This document shows, one piece after another, positions 53,536-62,491 of a stretch of DNA of 64,000 bases; the first letter of the stretch is position 1, and each line of letters starts with the position of its first letter. The DNA lies in assembly GCA_964475125.1 (NCBI GenBank), contig CAYYWP010000002.1:1-64000 (forward strand), given 5' to 3'. A model generated the notes under the pieces. It was not told the origin of the DNA and did not search any database. It worked only from the letters and a program-made list of their open reading frames with translations. The DNA is from CAYYWP01 sp964475125 (GTDB lineage Bacteria; Desulfobacterota; Binatia; HRBIN30; CADEER01). The translations under genes and the position numbers were made by a program.

Positions 53536-55947
53536 ATGAGCTATATCGGACAACGCATTCCGTCCTTCACCAACCGGGTGCTGGCCGCCGGCCAGGGCAC
53601 CTTCGTCGGCGACGTTCCGCTGGCGAACGCGACCGCGCTCGCGATCTTGCGCAGCCCGCATGCCCATGCGCGCGTTCGTGCCATCGACACGCGGCGCGCG
53701 CGCCAACTCCCCGGAGTGCTCGCGGTCCTGACCGGCGCCGACGTGCGCGCCGCGATGGGGCCGACGCGCTGGGCGGCCGATCCGGCGGATATGGGGGGCC
53801 ACTCGCTCCCGGCCTACCCCTTGGCCGGGGAGCGCGTCCGGTTCGTGGGGGAGGCCGTGGCGGCGGTGGTCGCCGAGGACAAGTACACCGCCTACTGGGC
53901 GCTCGGTCAGATCGACGTGGACTACGAGCCCCTGCCCGCGGTCACCGACGCGGTCAAGGCGCTCGAGCCCGACAGCCCGCTCGTGGAGCCGAGCTGGGGG
54001 ACCAACGTCATGCTGCAGAAGTCGTTCACGCGCGGCGACTTCGCGGCGGCGCTGACGCGCGCCGACGGGGTGGTGAAAGGGACCGTCGAGGCGCACCGCT
54101 ACGCGCCGGTGCCGCTCGAAGCGCGTGGATACGCGGCGGCATACGATCCCTACCAGGACAAGCTGACGATCTGGTCGTCGACGCAGATGCCGCACTCGTT
54201 GCGCCAGTTCGTCGCCGAGACATTGCGCCTCCGCGACACCGACATCCGCGTCATTCAACCGCACGTCGGCGGCGGCTTCGGCCTCAAGATCGCGCCGTTT
54301 CCGGAGGAGATTCTGGTCGCCCATCTCAGCCGCACGCTGCAGCGGCCGGTGCGGTGGCTCGAAGAACGCAGCGAGCACCTGATGGCGGGAGGCCACGCGC
54401 GCGAGGAAACGCTGTCGTTCACCGCCGGGTATCGCAACGACGGGACGGTCATCGCGCTCGACGTCGATATCGTCGCCGACGTCGGTGCGCCGGCGGGATT
54501 GTGCGGTTGGATACAATCGTTCGTGACCGCCTTCTGCGTGCCGGGCGCCTACAAGATCGACGACTGCAACGTCCGGATGCGCACGGTGGTGACCAATAAG
54601 GGGCCCTGGAGCGGCTACCGCGCCATGGGCAAGGAAGCCGCCTCGTATCTGATGGACCGCATCATGGACAAGGTCGCGCGGGCGCTCGGCCGGGATCGGG
54701 CCGAGGTCCGGATGCGCAACTTCGTCCCGGTCGATGCGTTCCCCTTCCGTCAAGTCGGCGGCGGCGTCCTCGACAGCGGCAATTACCCCGCGGTGCTGAA
54801 CCGGATGCTCGACGCGATCGACTACACGCACTTCCCGCAGCAGCAGCAGCAGGCCCGGAACGAGGGGAAATACCTCGGCCTCGGCATTGCCTTCGAGCTC
54901 ACGCCGGAAGGTGGGGCGGTCCCGAGCTCGTTTCTCCAAGGCTACGACGGCACGACCGTCCGCGTCAGTCCCGAGGGTCGCGTCACGGTGCTCACCGGGG
55001 TGACGTCACCCGGCTCGGGGAACGAAACCGGGATCGCCCAGATCGTGGCAGACGAGCTGGGAGTGGACATCGACGAGGTGCGCGTGATCCAGGGCGATAC
55101 CGACGCCTGTCCGTTTGGCCTCGGGAACTACAGCTCGCGTAGCATCATGATGGGCGGCGGCGCGGCGCTGCTGGCCGCCCGCGACCTGCGCGGCAAGATT
55201 CTTGCGGTGGCCGGCAAGATGCTGGAGGTGGCGCCGCACGACTTGGACATCGCCCGTGGGGTCATTCAGGTGCACGGCGCGCCGGAACGGAAGGTGACCG
55301 TCAGGGACGTCGCCGCCGAGGTCTACCGCCATACCTACGGCCCAGCCGCGGAAGGCGTCGAGCCAGGCCTCGAGGCGAGCCGTTACAGCCGCATCGGCAA
55401 CGTGTATCACCAGCCCGAGAAACAGGACGGCAAGTTCAGCATTTACCCGACCTGGCCGAATGGGGCGTGCGGCGTCGTGGTGGAAGTCGACCGCGACACC
55501 GGACGCGTCACGCTCCTGCGTTGTGCCTTCGTGCACGACTGCGGCACCATCATCAACCCGCTGCTCGTCGAGGCCAACCTGCACGGCGGATTGGCGCAGG
55601 GATTGGGCGGCGCCGTCTACGAACGCCACGTGTACGACGACGCGGGACAGCTCCAAACCGCAACGCTGATGGACTACACCATGCCCACCGCGGTCGACCT
55701 GCCGCGCTTCGAGCTCGGCCACCATGAGACGCCCTCGCCGTACACCAACCTCGGCACCAAGGGGGCGGGGGAGTCGGCGATCGTCGCGCCGCTCGCGGCG
55801 GTGGTCGGCGCGGTCGAGAACGCGCTGTCCGACTTCAACGTCGTCATCGACGAAACGCCGGTGACGCCCGATCGCGTGTGGAAGGCGATTCGGGAAGGGA
55901 TGGCGACGGCATCGCGTCGTGCGCCGGTGCACCCGCAATCGTCGTAG
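53536..55947 (+). CDS. Molybdopterin-binding large subunit of a xanthine dehydrogenase family enzyme, copy 2
   Basis: 803 residues from the ATG at 53536, 57 bases after copy 1 stops. Starts MSYIGQRIPSFTNRVLAAGQGTFVGDV and follows copy 1 along its whole length (QPHVGGGFGLKIAPFPEE, YRAMGKEAASYLMDRIMDKVAR, TSPGSGNETGIAQIVADELGV, LGTKGAGESAI with the active-site Glu). The two are clearly a tandem duplicate, yet differ enough (GSFG to GGFG, YRTFG to YRAMG, GECGM to GESAI) to suggest different substrates. Both lie between hyuB and an MmgE/PrpD gene. Confidence 0.88.
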   Translation: MSYIGQRIPSFTNRVLAAGQGTFVGDVPLANATALAILRSPHAHARVRAIDTRRARQLPGVLAVLTGADVRAAMGPTRWAADPADMGGHSLPAYPLAGERVRFVGEAVAAVVAEDKYTAYWALGQIDVDYEPLPAVTDAVKALEPDSPLVEPSWGTNVMLQKSFTRGDFAAALTRADGVVKGTVEAHRYAPVPLEARGYAAAYDPYQDKLTIWSSTQMPHSLRQFVAETLRLRDTDIRVIQPHVGGGFGLKIAPFPEEILVAHLSRTLQRPVRWLEERSEHLMAGGHAREETLSFTAGYRNDGTVIALDVDIVADVGAPAGLCGWIQSFVTAFCVPGAYKIDDCNVRMRTVVTNKGPWSGYRAMGKEAASYLMDRIMDKVARALGRDRAEVRMRNFVPVDAFPFRQVGGGVLDSGNYPAVLNRMLDAIDYTHFPQQQQQARNEGKYLGLGIAFELTPEGGAVPSSFLQGYDGTTVRVSPEGRVTVLTGVTSPGSGNETGIAQIVADELGVDIDEVRVIQGDTDACPFGLGNYSSRSIMMGGGAALLAARDLRGKILAVAGKMLEVAPHDLDIARGVIQVHGAPERKVTVRDVAAEVYRHTYGPAAEGVEPGLEASRYSRIGNVYHQPEKQDGKFSIYPTWPNGACGVVVEVDRDTGRVTLLRCAFVHDCGTIINPLLVEANLHGGLAQGLGGAVYERHVYDDAGQLQTATLMDYTMPTAVDLPRFELGHHETPSPYTNLGTKGAGESAIVAPLAAVVGAVENALSDFNVVIDETPVTPDRVWKAIREGMATASRRAPVHPQSS

Positions 55948-56025
55948 AGAGAGGAACCGATGGCAGACGGAGCGCAAGCCAGGGCCCGTCGTTGGCCGGG
56001 AAGCCGGGGGTTGTGAGGAGACAAC

Positions 56026-57453
56026 GTGACAGGACATGCTGAGACTGGTCGGCGCGACCCGAAATCATCGGGTGCCTCGCCGCCATTGGAACAGGCGCTG
56101 ATTCGGTTCATTCAGGAAATGCGCCTCGATCGTCTCGGCCAGGGGGTTCGGGCGGCGGTCAGTTGCCTCCTGCGCGATCAGCTGGCGGTGCAAATCGGCA
56201 GCGCGAGCTTGCCGTGGTCCCAACGAGTGCTGGCCTACGCGAGAGCGCGGCAGCGTCCGGGCCGCAGCCGCGTGGTGGCGAGCGGCGTGCAGATGAGCGC
56301 CGCCGATGCGGCGTTCGTCAATGCGATCTACGGGCACGGCTTCGAATATGACGACGCGCATCGCGCCAGCGCGAGCCATCCGGGTCCCTGCGTGGTTGCC
56401 ACGGCCTTGGCCCTCGGCGAAGAGCTGAACGCCTCGCTCGACGAGGTCATCGCGGCGATCGTCGCTGGCTACGAGGTCTACACCCGCATCGGCTGCCTGG
56501 CGGCTCCGGACCTCCTCAAGCGCGGCTTCCACCCGCACGCGATCCTGTCCAGTTTCGGCGCCGCCGCCGCGACGGCGAAACTGCGGCGACTCGACGCGGA
56601 GACGACGCTGCATACGCTGGCGATCGCGGTCAGTCACGCGTCCGGGGTGACGGAGTACAGCTCGACTGGCGGGTCGGTGAAGCGGGTCCATTCCGGCATG
56701 GGCGTGCGCAGTGGGATGATCGCTGCCGACATGGCGCAATTCGGCATCACCGGGCCGCGGGCGTTCCTCAGCGGGGCCAAGGGCTTCTTTCGCACCTTTC
56801 TGCAGCGCACGGCCGGAGCCGATCCCGAGCGGTGGTTCGGTGCGGAGCACGGCTTCGAGGTCGAGAAGATCTGGCTCAAGCCGTATTGCTGTTGCGGCTG
56901 CATCCACGCCTATCTCGATGCGATCCGCCCGTTTACCGCCCGGCTCGCCGAGATCGCGGAAGTGTCGGTGCGGATCCAGCCCTCCGCCAACGTCATCGTC
57001 GGCACCGCCAACGCCAATGCCTATGAACCGCAAACCATCGAGAACGTGCAGTTCAGCTTGCCGATCCAGATGGCGTTCGCGTTGCTGGGCTACGGCAACG
57101 GCATGCGCGTCCATCTCGATTATCTGGACGGAAAACTGGATATGGATACCGTGACCGCGACGGCGCGTCGGATTCGTCTCGTCGAGGCACCCGAGCTGGA
57201 CGAGCAGTACGCCGGCAAGTTCGTCGCCGACGTGACCGTGCACTTTGGCAACCGGCAATCGGAGCACGTCTTCGTCGAGGATCCGGTCGGGACCGCCGAA
57301 AAGCCGATGCCGGAGTCAGACCAGGACGCGAAGTTCATGGAATTGACGGCGAACGTCCTGGGTGGTGAGCGCGCCAGTGCGCTGCTGAGCGCCCTACGGG
57401 CGCTCGACCCCCGCATGGCGGTGACGGAGCTCACCGCCATGTGCGCGCTGTGA
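56026..57453 (+). CDS. MmgE/PrpD family protein
   Basis: 475 residues from a GTG at 56026 with GAGGAG 6 bases upstream. Family motifs: FVNAIYGHGFEYDDAHRASASHPGPCVVATALALGEEL near residue 100 (D-D and HPG), VAGYEVYTRIG, GFHPHAILSSFGAAAATAKL, HSGMGVRSGMIAADMAQFGITGP and KPYCCCGCIHAYLDAI. The last has four Cys where most members have one or two. The family contains 2-methylcitrate dehydratase, cis-aconitate decarboxylase and iminodisuccinate epimerase, so an acid dehydratase, isomerase or decarboxylase is likely. It comes before a lyase gene, 35 bases away. Confidence 0.87.
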   Translation: MTGHAETGRRDPKSSGASPPLEQALIRFIQEMRLDRLGQGVRAAVSCLLRDQLAVQIGSASLPWSQRVLAYARARQRPGRSRVVASGVQMSAADAAFVNAIYGHGFEYDDAHRASASHPGPCVVATALALGEELNASLDEVIAAIVAGYEVYTRIGCLAAPDLLKRGFHPHAILSSFGAAAATAKLRRLDAETTLHTLAIAVSHASGVTEYSSTGGSVKRVHSGMGVRSGMIAADMAQFGITGPRAFLSGAKGFFRTFLQRTAGADPERWFGAEHGFEVEKIWLKPYCCCGCIHAYLDAIRPFTARLAEIAEVSVRIQPSANVIVGTANANAYEPQTIENVQFSLPIQMAFALLGYGNGMRVHLDYLDGKLDMDTVTATARRIRLVEAPELDEQYAGKFVADVTVHFGNRQSEHVFVEDPVGTAEKPMPESDQDAKFMELTANVLGGERASALLSALRALDPRMAVTELTAMCAL

Positions 57454-57487
57454 CGCGACGCCGGACGAGGACGACAGGAGAGAACGA

Positions 57488-58378
57488 ATGAGCGCGGCCC
57501 CGATGAAACCCATCCGATCCTTCCTGTTCGTGCCGGGCAACAAGCCGAGCTGGATGGAGAAGGCGGCGGCGGCGAAAGCGGACGCGCTCATTCTCGATCT
57601 CGAAGACAGTGTGCCGCCCGACTCGAAGGCCGAGGCGCGGGGGATCGTGCAGTCGAAGCTCGCCTGGCTGGCCGAACACCGCCAGCGCACCTTCGTGCGG
57701 ATCAATCGCAGCCCGCATCTCTACGACTTCGACGACATCCTGGCGGTGGTCGGGCCGCACGTCGAGGGCATCGTGATCCCCAAGCCGATCGGTCCGGAGG
57801 ATGTCGATTGCGTCTCGATGATGCTGTCCGAGGCCGAGTTCCGGAAGGGCGTGCCGATCGGATCGACCCGCGTCGTGCCGCTGCTCGAAACCGCGCGCGC
57901 CATGCAGCTCGCCTATGAGATCGCCCTGCGCGATCGGGTCTCCGCGCTCTGCGGTTCCACCGCCAAGAATGCCGACGTCGCGCGCGCGCTCGGGTTCGTC
58001 TGGTCGCCCGAGGGGCGCGAAACGCTCTACCTCAAGTCGCGCGCCGTCATGGCGGCGCGCGCCGCGGGCAAGTTGCCGATCGGCGGGGTGTGGCAGCAAG
58101 TGCACGACCTCGAGGGCCTGCGAAAATCGGCCCAACAGGACCGCGCCCTGGGCATGACCGGCGAGCTCGTGCTGCATCCGTCGAACGTCGCCATCCTCAA
58201 CCAGATCTACTGCCCCTCCGCCGAGGAGGTGGCCTATTATGAGGGCATGATCGTCGCCCACGAACAGGCGCAGGCGGAAGGGCGTGCCGCCACCATTTAC
58301 GACGGCGAGCACATCGATATCGCCCACGTGCAGACCGCCAGGGAGATCATCGCCCTCGCCCGCAGCTACCGCAGCTGA
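57488..58378 (+). CDS. HpcH/HpaI aldolase / citrate lyase beta-like CoA-ester lyase
   Basis: 296 residues, a TIM-barrel enzyme. RSFLFVPGNKPSWMEKA (N-terminal strand), ADALILDLEDSVPPDSK (metal-site acidic cluster), RTFVRIN (substrate Arg), VPLLETARAMQLAYEI (metal Glu) and LCGSTAKNADVARALGFVWSPEGRETLYLKSRAV define it. The subgroup splits 3-hydroxyacyl-CoAs such as (S)-citramalyl-CoA or malyl-CoA into a 2-oxoacid and acyl-CoA. GGAGAG lies 5 bases before the ATG. With MmgE/PrpD before it and CoA-transferase genes after, it could cleave a hydroxy-dicarboxyl-CoA made by this operon. Confidence 0.87.
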   Translation: MSAAPMKPIRSFLFVPGNKPSWMEKAAAAKADALILDLEDSVPPDSKAEARGIVQSKLAWLAEHRQRTFVRINRSPHLYDFDDILAVVGPHVEGIVIPKPIGPEDVDCVSMMLSEAEFRKGVPIGSTRVVPLLETARAMQLAYEIALRDRVSALCGSTAKNADVARALGFVWSPEGRETLYLKSRAVMAARAAGKLPIGGVWQQVHDLEGLRKSAQQDRALGMTGELVLHPSNVAILNQIYCPSAEEVAYYEGMIVAHEQAQAEGRAATIYDGEHIDIAHVQTAREIIALARSYRS

Positions 58379-58438
58379 GATGGGTAGGCGACGGCGCGTG
58401 CACGGGCGCGAACAGGCCTGACCGAAGAGAGACCGCCG

Positions 58439-59632
58439 ATGACCAGTGAATCGACTGCCGCCGGCGCGGCACACGGGGCGCGCGAGCGCAACCTCGACGA
58501 GATCCGCACCGCGGCACGCACGCTGGCGCGCCGGTTTCCGCTCTCCTACTGGCGGGAACACGACAAGGAGGGGAAGTACCCGTGGGATTTCGTCCACGCC
58601 TTCGCCGCCGGCGGGTGGATGGGCATTCTCATCCCCGAGGCGTACGGCGGCATGGGGCTGGGGGTGACGGAAGCAGCGGTCATGCTGGGCGAGATCACCG
58701 AATCCGGCGCCGGCATGAGCGGGGCATCCGCCATCCACTTCTACGTCTTCCCACCCCAGCCGATCGTGCGGCACGGCTCCGAAGCGATGAAGCGAAAATA
58801 CCTGCCGGCGCTCGCCAAGGGCGAGTTGCTCATGGCGTTCGGCGTGACAGAACCCACGGCCGGCGTCGACACCTCGCGCATCCGCACCAAGGCGGAACGG
58901 CGCGGGGATGTTTGGGTCATCGATGGCCAGAAGGTGTGGACGACGAACGCGCAGAACGCGCGCAAGATCCTCATCCTGGCCCGCACGTCGCCGCGCGACG
59001 AACGGCGCCCGCTCGACGGGATGACGTTGTTCTTCGCCGACCTCGACCGCGAGCGCTGCGACGTGCGCGTCATCGACAAGCTCGGCCGCGCCGCGGTGGA
59101 TTCGAACGAGGTGTTCATCGACGGCCTGGAGGTTCCCAACGACGATGTGGTCGGCGAGGTCGGGCGCGGCTTCCACTACCTGCTCGACGGCCTGAACCCC
59201 GAGCGCATCGTAGTCGGCATGGAAGGCGTCGGCATCGGTCGCGCCGCGTTGGCCCTGGCGGTCGCGTACGCCAACTCGCGCGTCGTGTTCGAGCGGCCGA
59301 TCGGACAGAACCAGGCGGTCGCGCACCCCTTGGCGGAGTGCTGGATCCGGCTCGAAGCGGCCGAGAGCGTCGCCATGAAAGCCGCGGCGCTCTACGACAG
59401 CCATCAATCGTGTGGCGCGCAGGCGAACGCGGCGAAGTTCCTCGGTGCCGAGGCCGGCTTCGACGCCTGCGACCAGGCCATGCAGACGCACGGCGGCTAT
59501 GCGTACTCGAAGGAGTACCACATCGAGCGATTGTGGCGCGAAGTGCGCTTGCTCAGGCTCGCTCCCATCTCGCAGGAAATGGTGCTCAACTTCGTCTCGA
59601 ACAAAGTGCTCGGCTTGCCCAAATCCTATTGA
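58439..59632 (+). CDS. Acyl-CoA dehydrogenase family protein without the canonical catalytic Glu
   Basis: 397 residues. FAD-site strand AFGVTEPTAGVDTSRIRTKAER and VWTTNAQNARKILILART, then VPNDDVVGEVGRGFHYLLDGLNPERIVVGMEGVGIGRAAL and the last helices QTHGGYAYSKEYHIERLWREVRLLRLAPISQEMVLNFVSNKV. Where most short-chain members have YEGT after the RLLR segment, this has LAPIS, so the base Glu at that position is absent. A Glu elsewhere (as in isovaleryl-CoA and long-chain enzymes) may serve. A same-type sequence is known beside CaiB and HpcH genes. The start is the ATG at 58439. Confidence 0.87.
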   Translation: MTSESTAAGAAHGARERNLDEIRTAARTLARRFPLSYWREHDKEGKYPWDFVHAFAAGGWMGILIPEAYGGMGLGVTEAAVMLGEITESGAGMSGASAIHFYVFPPQPIVRHGSEAMKRKYLPALAKGELLMAFGVTEPTAGVDTSRIRTKAERRGDVWVIDGQKVWTTNAQNARKILILARTSPRDERRPLDGMTLFFADLDRERCDVRVIDKLGRAAVDSNEVFIDGLEVPNDDVVGEVGRGFHYLLDGLNPERIVVGMEGVGIGRAALALAVAYANSRVVFERPIGQNQAVAHPLAECWIRLEAAESVAMKAAALYDSHQSCGAQANAAKFLGAEAGFDACDQAMQTHGGYAYSKEYHIERLWREVRLLRLAPISQEMVLNFVSNKVLGLPKSY

Positions 59633-59671
59633 CGCCGAAGGCGCGGATTGAGCGAGACCAGAGGAGACGGC

Positions 59672-60916
59672 ATGCCGACTCGAGGCCCCCGGCCGTTGGA
59701 CGGCATCAGAGTCCTGGACCTGACCGTCGCGCTGGCGGGGCCCTACGGATCGATGCTGCTCGGTGGCATGGGGGCGGAGGTCATCCGCATCGAAGCGCCC
59801 GGCGGCGGCGACATCGCGCGCACCAATCCGCCGTTCGTCGGCCGTCGCGGGGTGAACTTCGGCGCCAAGGCCGAGGATGAGGTATCGCTGTCGATCCTCA
59901 ACCGGACGCGCAACAAGCAGAGCATCACCCTCGACCTCAAATCCGAGCCCGGCCGCGAGATCTTCCTGCGCCTGGCCAAACGAGCCGACGTGGTGTTCGA
60001 GAACATGAGCGAGGGGACGGTCACCAGGCTGGGCGTGGACTACGAAAGCGTCCGCCGCGCCAACCCGGCGATCATCTACGCCTCGCTCAGCGCCTTTGGC
60101 GAACCGAGTACGTTCCCCGGGCTGAAGGGCATGGACATCCTCGTGCAGGCCCTGAGCGGCCTGATGGAGGTGACCGGCTTTGCCGACGGCCCGCCGACGC
60201 GCTGCGGGATTCCCATCGCCGACCTGGTTGCGCCCCTGTACGCGGTCAACGGCATCTTGGCCGCGTTGCTCTATCGGGCCCGGACTGGCGAAGGGCAACA
60301 CGTCAAGGTCTCCATGCTCGACTGCCTCGCCTCGCTGGTTGCCGAGGAGCACTTCGACGTCGCCGTCTCGGCCGGCCACGCGATGCGCTCGGGGAATTTC
60401 CACGATCGCCTCACGCCGTTCGGCATCTATCGGACACGGGATGGATACGTGGCCATCGCGGCGCTGCGGCCGGACTGGATGCAGGCCCTGCTCGACGCCA
60501 TTGGGCAGCCCGAGCTGATGAACGATCCGCGCTTCAGCAGCCGCGGACCGCGCATGCGCCACGCCGCGGCGCTGAACGCGATCATCGAGGAGTGGACGAG
60601 CCACCTGAGCTCGGAGGAGGTGCTGCGGGAGCTGTTCGAGAAACGCGGAGTGCCTTCGGCGCGCGTCCGCAACCCGCTCGAGATGCTGCGGGATCAGCGC
60701 CTGCACGAGCGCGGCGCGATCATGCGCTTGCAGGCGCCGCAGCTCGGGGCGATCGACGCGGTCGGGATGGGGTTGCCGATTCAATTCTCGAAGACCATGG
60801 CGCAATTCGACCAACCGGCCACCGAGCTCGGCGCGGCCAACGAGCAGGTGTATGGCGAGCTGCTGAACCTGTCCAAGGACGAGATCGCGCAGCTGCGCGC
60901 CGCCGGCATCATCTAG
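59672..60916 (+). CDS. CaiB/BaiF CoA-transferase family protein, copy 1
   Basis: 414 residues from the ATG at 59672, 5 bases after GAGGAG (a TTG at 59648 opens the longest frame). Family type III CoA-transferase: PLDGIRVLDLTVALAGPYGSMLLGGMGAEVIRIEAPGGGD at the start, NRTRNKQSITLDLKSEPGREIF, MDILVQALSGLMEVTGFADGPPTRCGIPIADLVAPLYAVNGILAALLYRARTGEGQHV with the likely nucleophile Asp in IADLVAP. It should move CoA between an acyl-CoA and a free acid, activating the operon's substrate without ATP. The gene ends 2 bases before a palindromic repeat. Confidence 0.9.
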   Translation: MPTRGPRPLDGIRVLDLTVALAGPYGSMLLGGMGAEVIRIEAPGGGDIARTNPPFVGRRGVNFGAKAEDEVSLSILNRTRNKQSITLDLKSEPGREIFLRLAKRADVVFENMSEGTVTRLGVDYESVRRANPAIIYASLSAFGEPSTFPGLKGMDILVQALSGLMEVTGFADGPPTRCGIPIADLVAPLYAVNGILAALLYRARTGEGQHVKVSMLDCLASLVAEEHFDVAVSAGHAMRSGNFHDRLTPFGIYRTRDGYVAIAALRPDWMQALLDAIGQPELMNDPRFSSRGPRMRHAAALNAIIEEWTSHLSSEEVLRELFEKRGVPSARVRNPLEMLRDQRLHERGAIMRLQAPQLGAIDAVGMGLPIQFSKTMAQFDQPATELGAANEQVYGELLNLSKDEIAQLRAAGII

Positions 60917-60917
60917 C

Positions 60918-61046
60918 AGGATGCTGAAAAGCCCCTCCCCATGCTTCGACGGGCTCAGCATGAGCGGAACCCCGCCCCGATCTCATTGCACTTCTCCGCT
61001 CACCCTGAGCTCGTCGAAGGGTGAGCGGCGGGGTTTTCGGCAGCCT
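60918..61046 (+). repeat. Inverted pair of palindromic repeat units (family C)
   Basis: Two units in inverse orientation, 60918-60969 (AGGATGCTGAAAAGCCCC...) and 60993-61046 (..GGGGTTTTCGGCAGCCT). Each holds its own hairpin: CATGCT/AGCATG with the loop TCGACGGGCTC, and CGCTCACCCT/AGGGTGAGCG with the loop GAGCTCGTCGA, the inverse of TCGACGAGCTC. The same 11-base loop occurs in the hairpin at 62335. The unit lies between two genes of the operon and could end or weaken transcription there. Confidence 0.7.
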
Positions 61047-61107
61047 GCGAGATCTCGGGTTCGTCGGCGGCGATGTCGATGCGCGGCGCGAACACCGTGC
61101 AGGGACT

Positions 61108-61114
61108 AGAGGAG
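61108..61114 (+). promoter_or_regulatory. Ribosome-binding site deciding a GTG start
   Basis: AGAGGAG, 6 bases before GTG 61121. It places the start 16 codons downstream of the longest frame. Confidence 0.6.
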
Positions 61115-61120
61115 CGGCCA

Positions 61121-62263
61121 GTGGGACCATTAGCGGGTGTGCGCATCGTGGAGCTTGCCGGCATCGGGCCGGGGCCGCTGTGCGCCATGTTGCTCGCCGA
61201 CCTGGGTGCGACCGTGATCCGGGTCGATCGGCAGGCGCCCTCGGGCCTCGGCATACCGCGGCCGCTGCGGTTCGATCTGGTGCTGCGGAATCGGAAGTCG
61301 ATCCGGGTCGACCTGAAAGACCCGGCTGGCGTCGCCCTCGTGCTCGACCTCGCCGCGAGGGCGGATGCGTTGATTGAGGGCTTTCGCCCCGGGGTGGCGG
61401 AGCGGCTTGGACTCGGTCCGGACGAATGCCTGCGCCGGAATCCGAAGCTGATCTACGGGCGCGTCACCGGCTGGGGGCAGGAGGGGCCACTCGCTCAGTC
61501 GGCAGCGCACGACATCAACTATATCGCCATCACGGGCCTGCTGAGCGCCATCGGACGCCACGGGCAGCCGCCGTCGATCCCGCTGAACCTCATCGGCGAC
61601 TATGCGGGCGGATCGCTCTACCTCGCGCTCGGCATCCTCGCCGGCATCATCGAGGCACGCATCTCCGGCAAAGGCCAAGTCGTCGACGCCGCGATAGTCG
61701 ACGGGGTGGCGTCGATGCTGACCGTCCTGGTCGGCATGCGCGCGGCCGGCATGGTCACCGGCGAGCGCGGCGCAAATCTCCTCGACTCGGGCGCGCCGTT
61801 TTACGAGGTCTACGAGTGCGCCGACGGCAAGCATGTCTCGGTCGGCCCGGTCGAGCACAAGTTCTATCTCCAGCTGCTGCAGCGTCTTGGGCTGGACGAG
61901 TCCGCACTGGGCGATCAGATGGATACACGCAATTGGCCGCAGGCCAAGCGCGTGCTCGCGGCCAAGTTCAAGACGAAGACGAGGGCGGAGTGGACGGCAC
62001 TGCTCGAGGGGACGGACGTGTGTTTCGCCCCTGTCCTGGATCTCCAGGAGGCGTACGAGCACCCGCACCTCAAGGCGAGGAAGACGTTCATCGACATCGC
62101 CGGCGTGACACAGCCCGCGCCCGCGCCTCGTTTTTCGAGGACCGCGCTCGCCACTCCGGAGCCGCCGGCGGAATTGAGCGGCGCGAATGCGGCAGCCGCG
62201 CTGCGCGATTGGCTTTCGGAACCTGAGATTGCGGCGCTCGCCGCTGCTGGAACCTTCAGTTAG
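61121..62263 (+). CDS. CaiB/BaiF family protein, alpha-methylacyl-CoA racemase-like
   Basis: 380 residues from the GTG at 61121, which follows AGAGGAG by 6 bases; an ATG at 61073 opens the longest frame but overlaps the spacer after the repeat. PLAGVRIVELAGIGPGPLCAMLLADLGATVIRVDR is the family start. Residues of the racemase site are visible: His in SAAHDINYIA, Asp in NLIGDYAGGSLYLALGI, Glu in GPVEHKFYLQLL, by analogy with MCR of Mycobacterium (His126, Asp156, Glu241). It would interconvert (R)- and (S)-2-methylacyl-CoA so that a stereospecific dehydrogenase can act. The motif GDYAGGS speaks for racemase more than transferase. Confidence 0.88.
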   Translation: MGPLAGVRIVELAGIGPGPLCAMLLADLGATVIRVDRQAPSGLGIPRPLRFDLVLRNRKSIRVDLKDPAGVALVLDLAARADALIEGFRPGVAERLGLGPDECLRRNPKLIYGRVTGWGQEGPLAQSAAHDINYIAITGLLSAIGRHGQPPSIPLNLIGDYAGGSLYLALGILAGIIEARISGKGQVVDAAIVDGVASMLTVLVGMRAAGMVTGERGANLLDSGAPFYEVYECADGKHVSVGPVEHKFYLQLLQRLGLDESALGDQMDTRNWPQAKRVLAAKFKTKTRAEWTALLEGTDVCFAPVLDLQEAYEHPHLKARKTFIDIAGVTQPAPAPRFSRTALATPEPPAELSGANAAAALRDWLSEPEIAALAAAGTFS

Positions 62264-62264
62264 C

Positions 62265-62486
62265 GTTGATCGGACAAGAGGAATTCAACGCGTAGTCGCG
62301 GAGGCCGCAGAGAACGCGGAGGGGCTGGCATGATGCTGAACAACCCGCCGCTCACCCTTCGACGGGCTCAGGGTGAGCGGCGGGTTGTTCAGCAAGAGAG
62401 TGAACCCCGAACCCAATTGACGATGACGATGGGTCAGCGCTCCAACTCATGCACGCTGCCTCTGCGTCTCTGTGTTGAGGTGTGAC
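62265..62486 (-). repeat. Dispersed repeat family B, copy 3, opposite strand, with a hairpin inside
   Basis: In reverse complement it aligns with copies 1 and 2: CCTCAACACAGAGACGCAGAG, GCAGCGTGCATGAGTTGG, GAGCGCTGACCCATCGTCA, and an end TCTTGTCCGATCAACG. A palindrome of family C interrupts it. It forms the whole gap between the racemase and the synthetase genes. Confidence 0.7.
62335..62393 (+). repeat. Perfect 24-bp-arm hairpin (family C)
   Basis: Arms 62335-62358 and 62370-62393 are exact inverses (GCTGAACAACCCGCC... and ...GGCGGGTTGTTCAGC) around the 11-base loop TCGACGGGCTC. The ends GATGCTGAA recall those of the unit at 60918. It may stall RNA polymerase or protect mRNA ends; it has no U-tract, so an intrinsic terminator is not evident. 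Confidence 0.75.
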
Positions 62487-62491
62487 GACTC

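Noticed and set aside
57431..60961. 1176-codon open frame on the minus strand
   Set aside because: Antisense of four clear genes (MmgE/PrpD end, lyase, dehydrogenase, CaiB); high GC makes long shadow frames.
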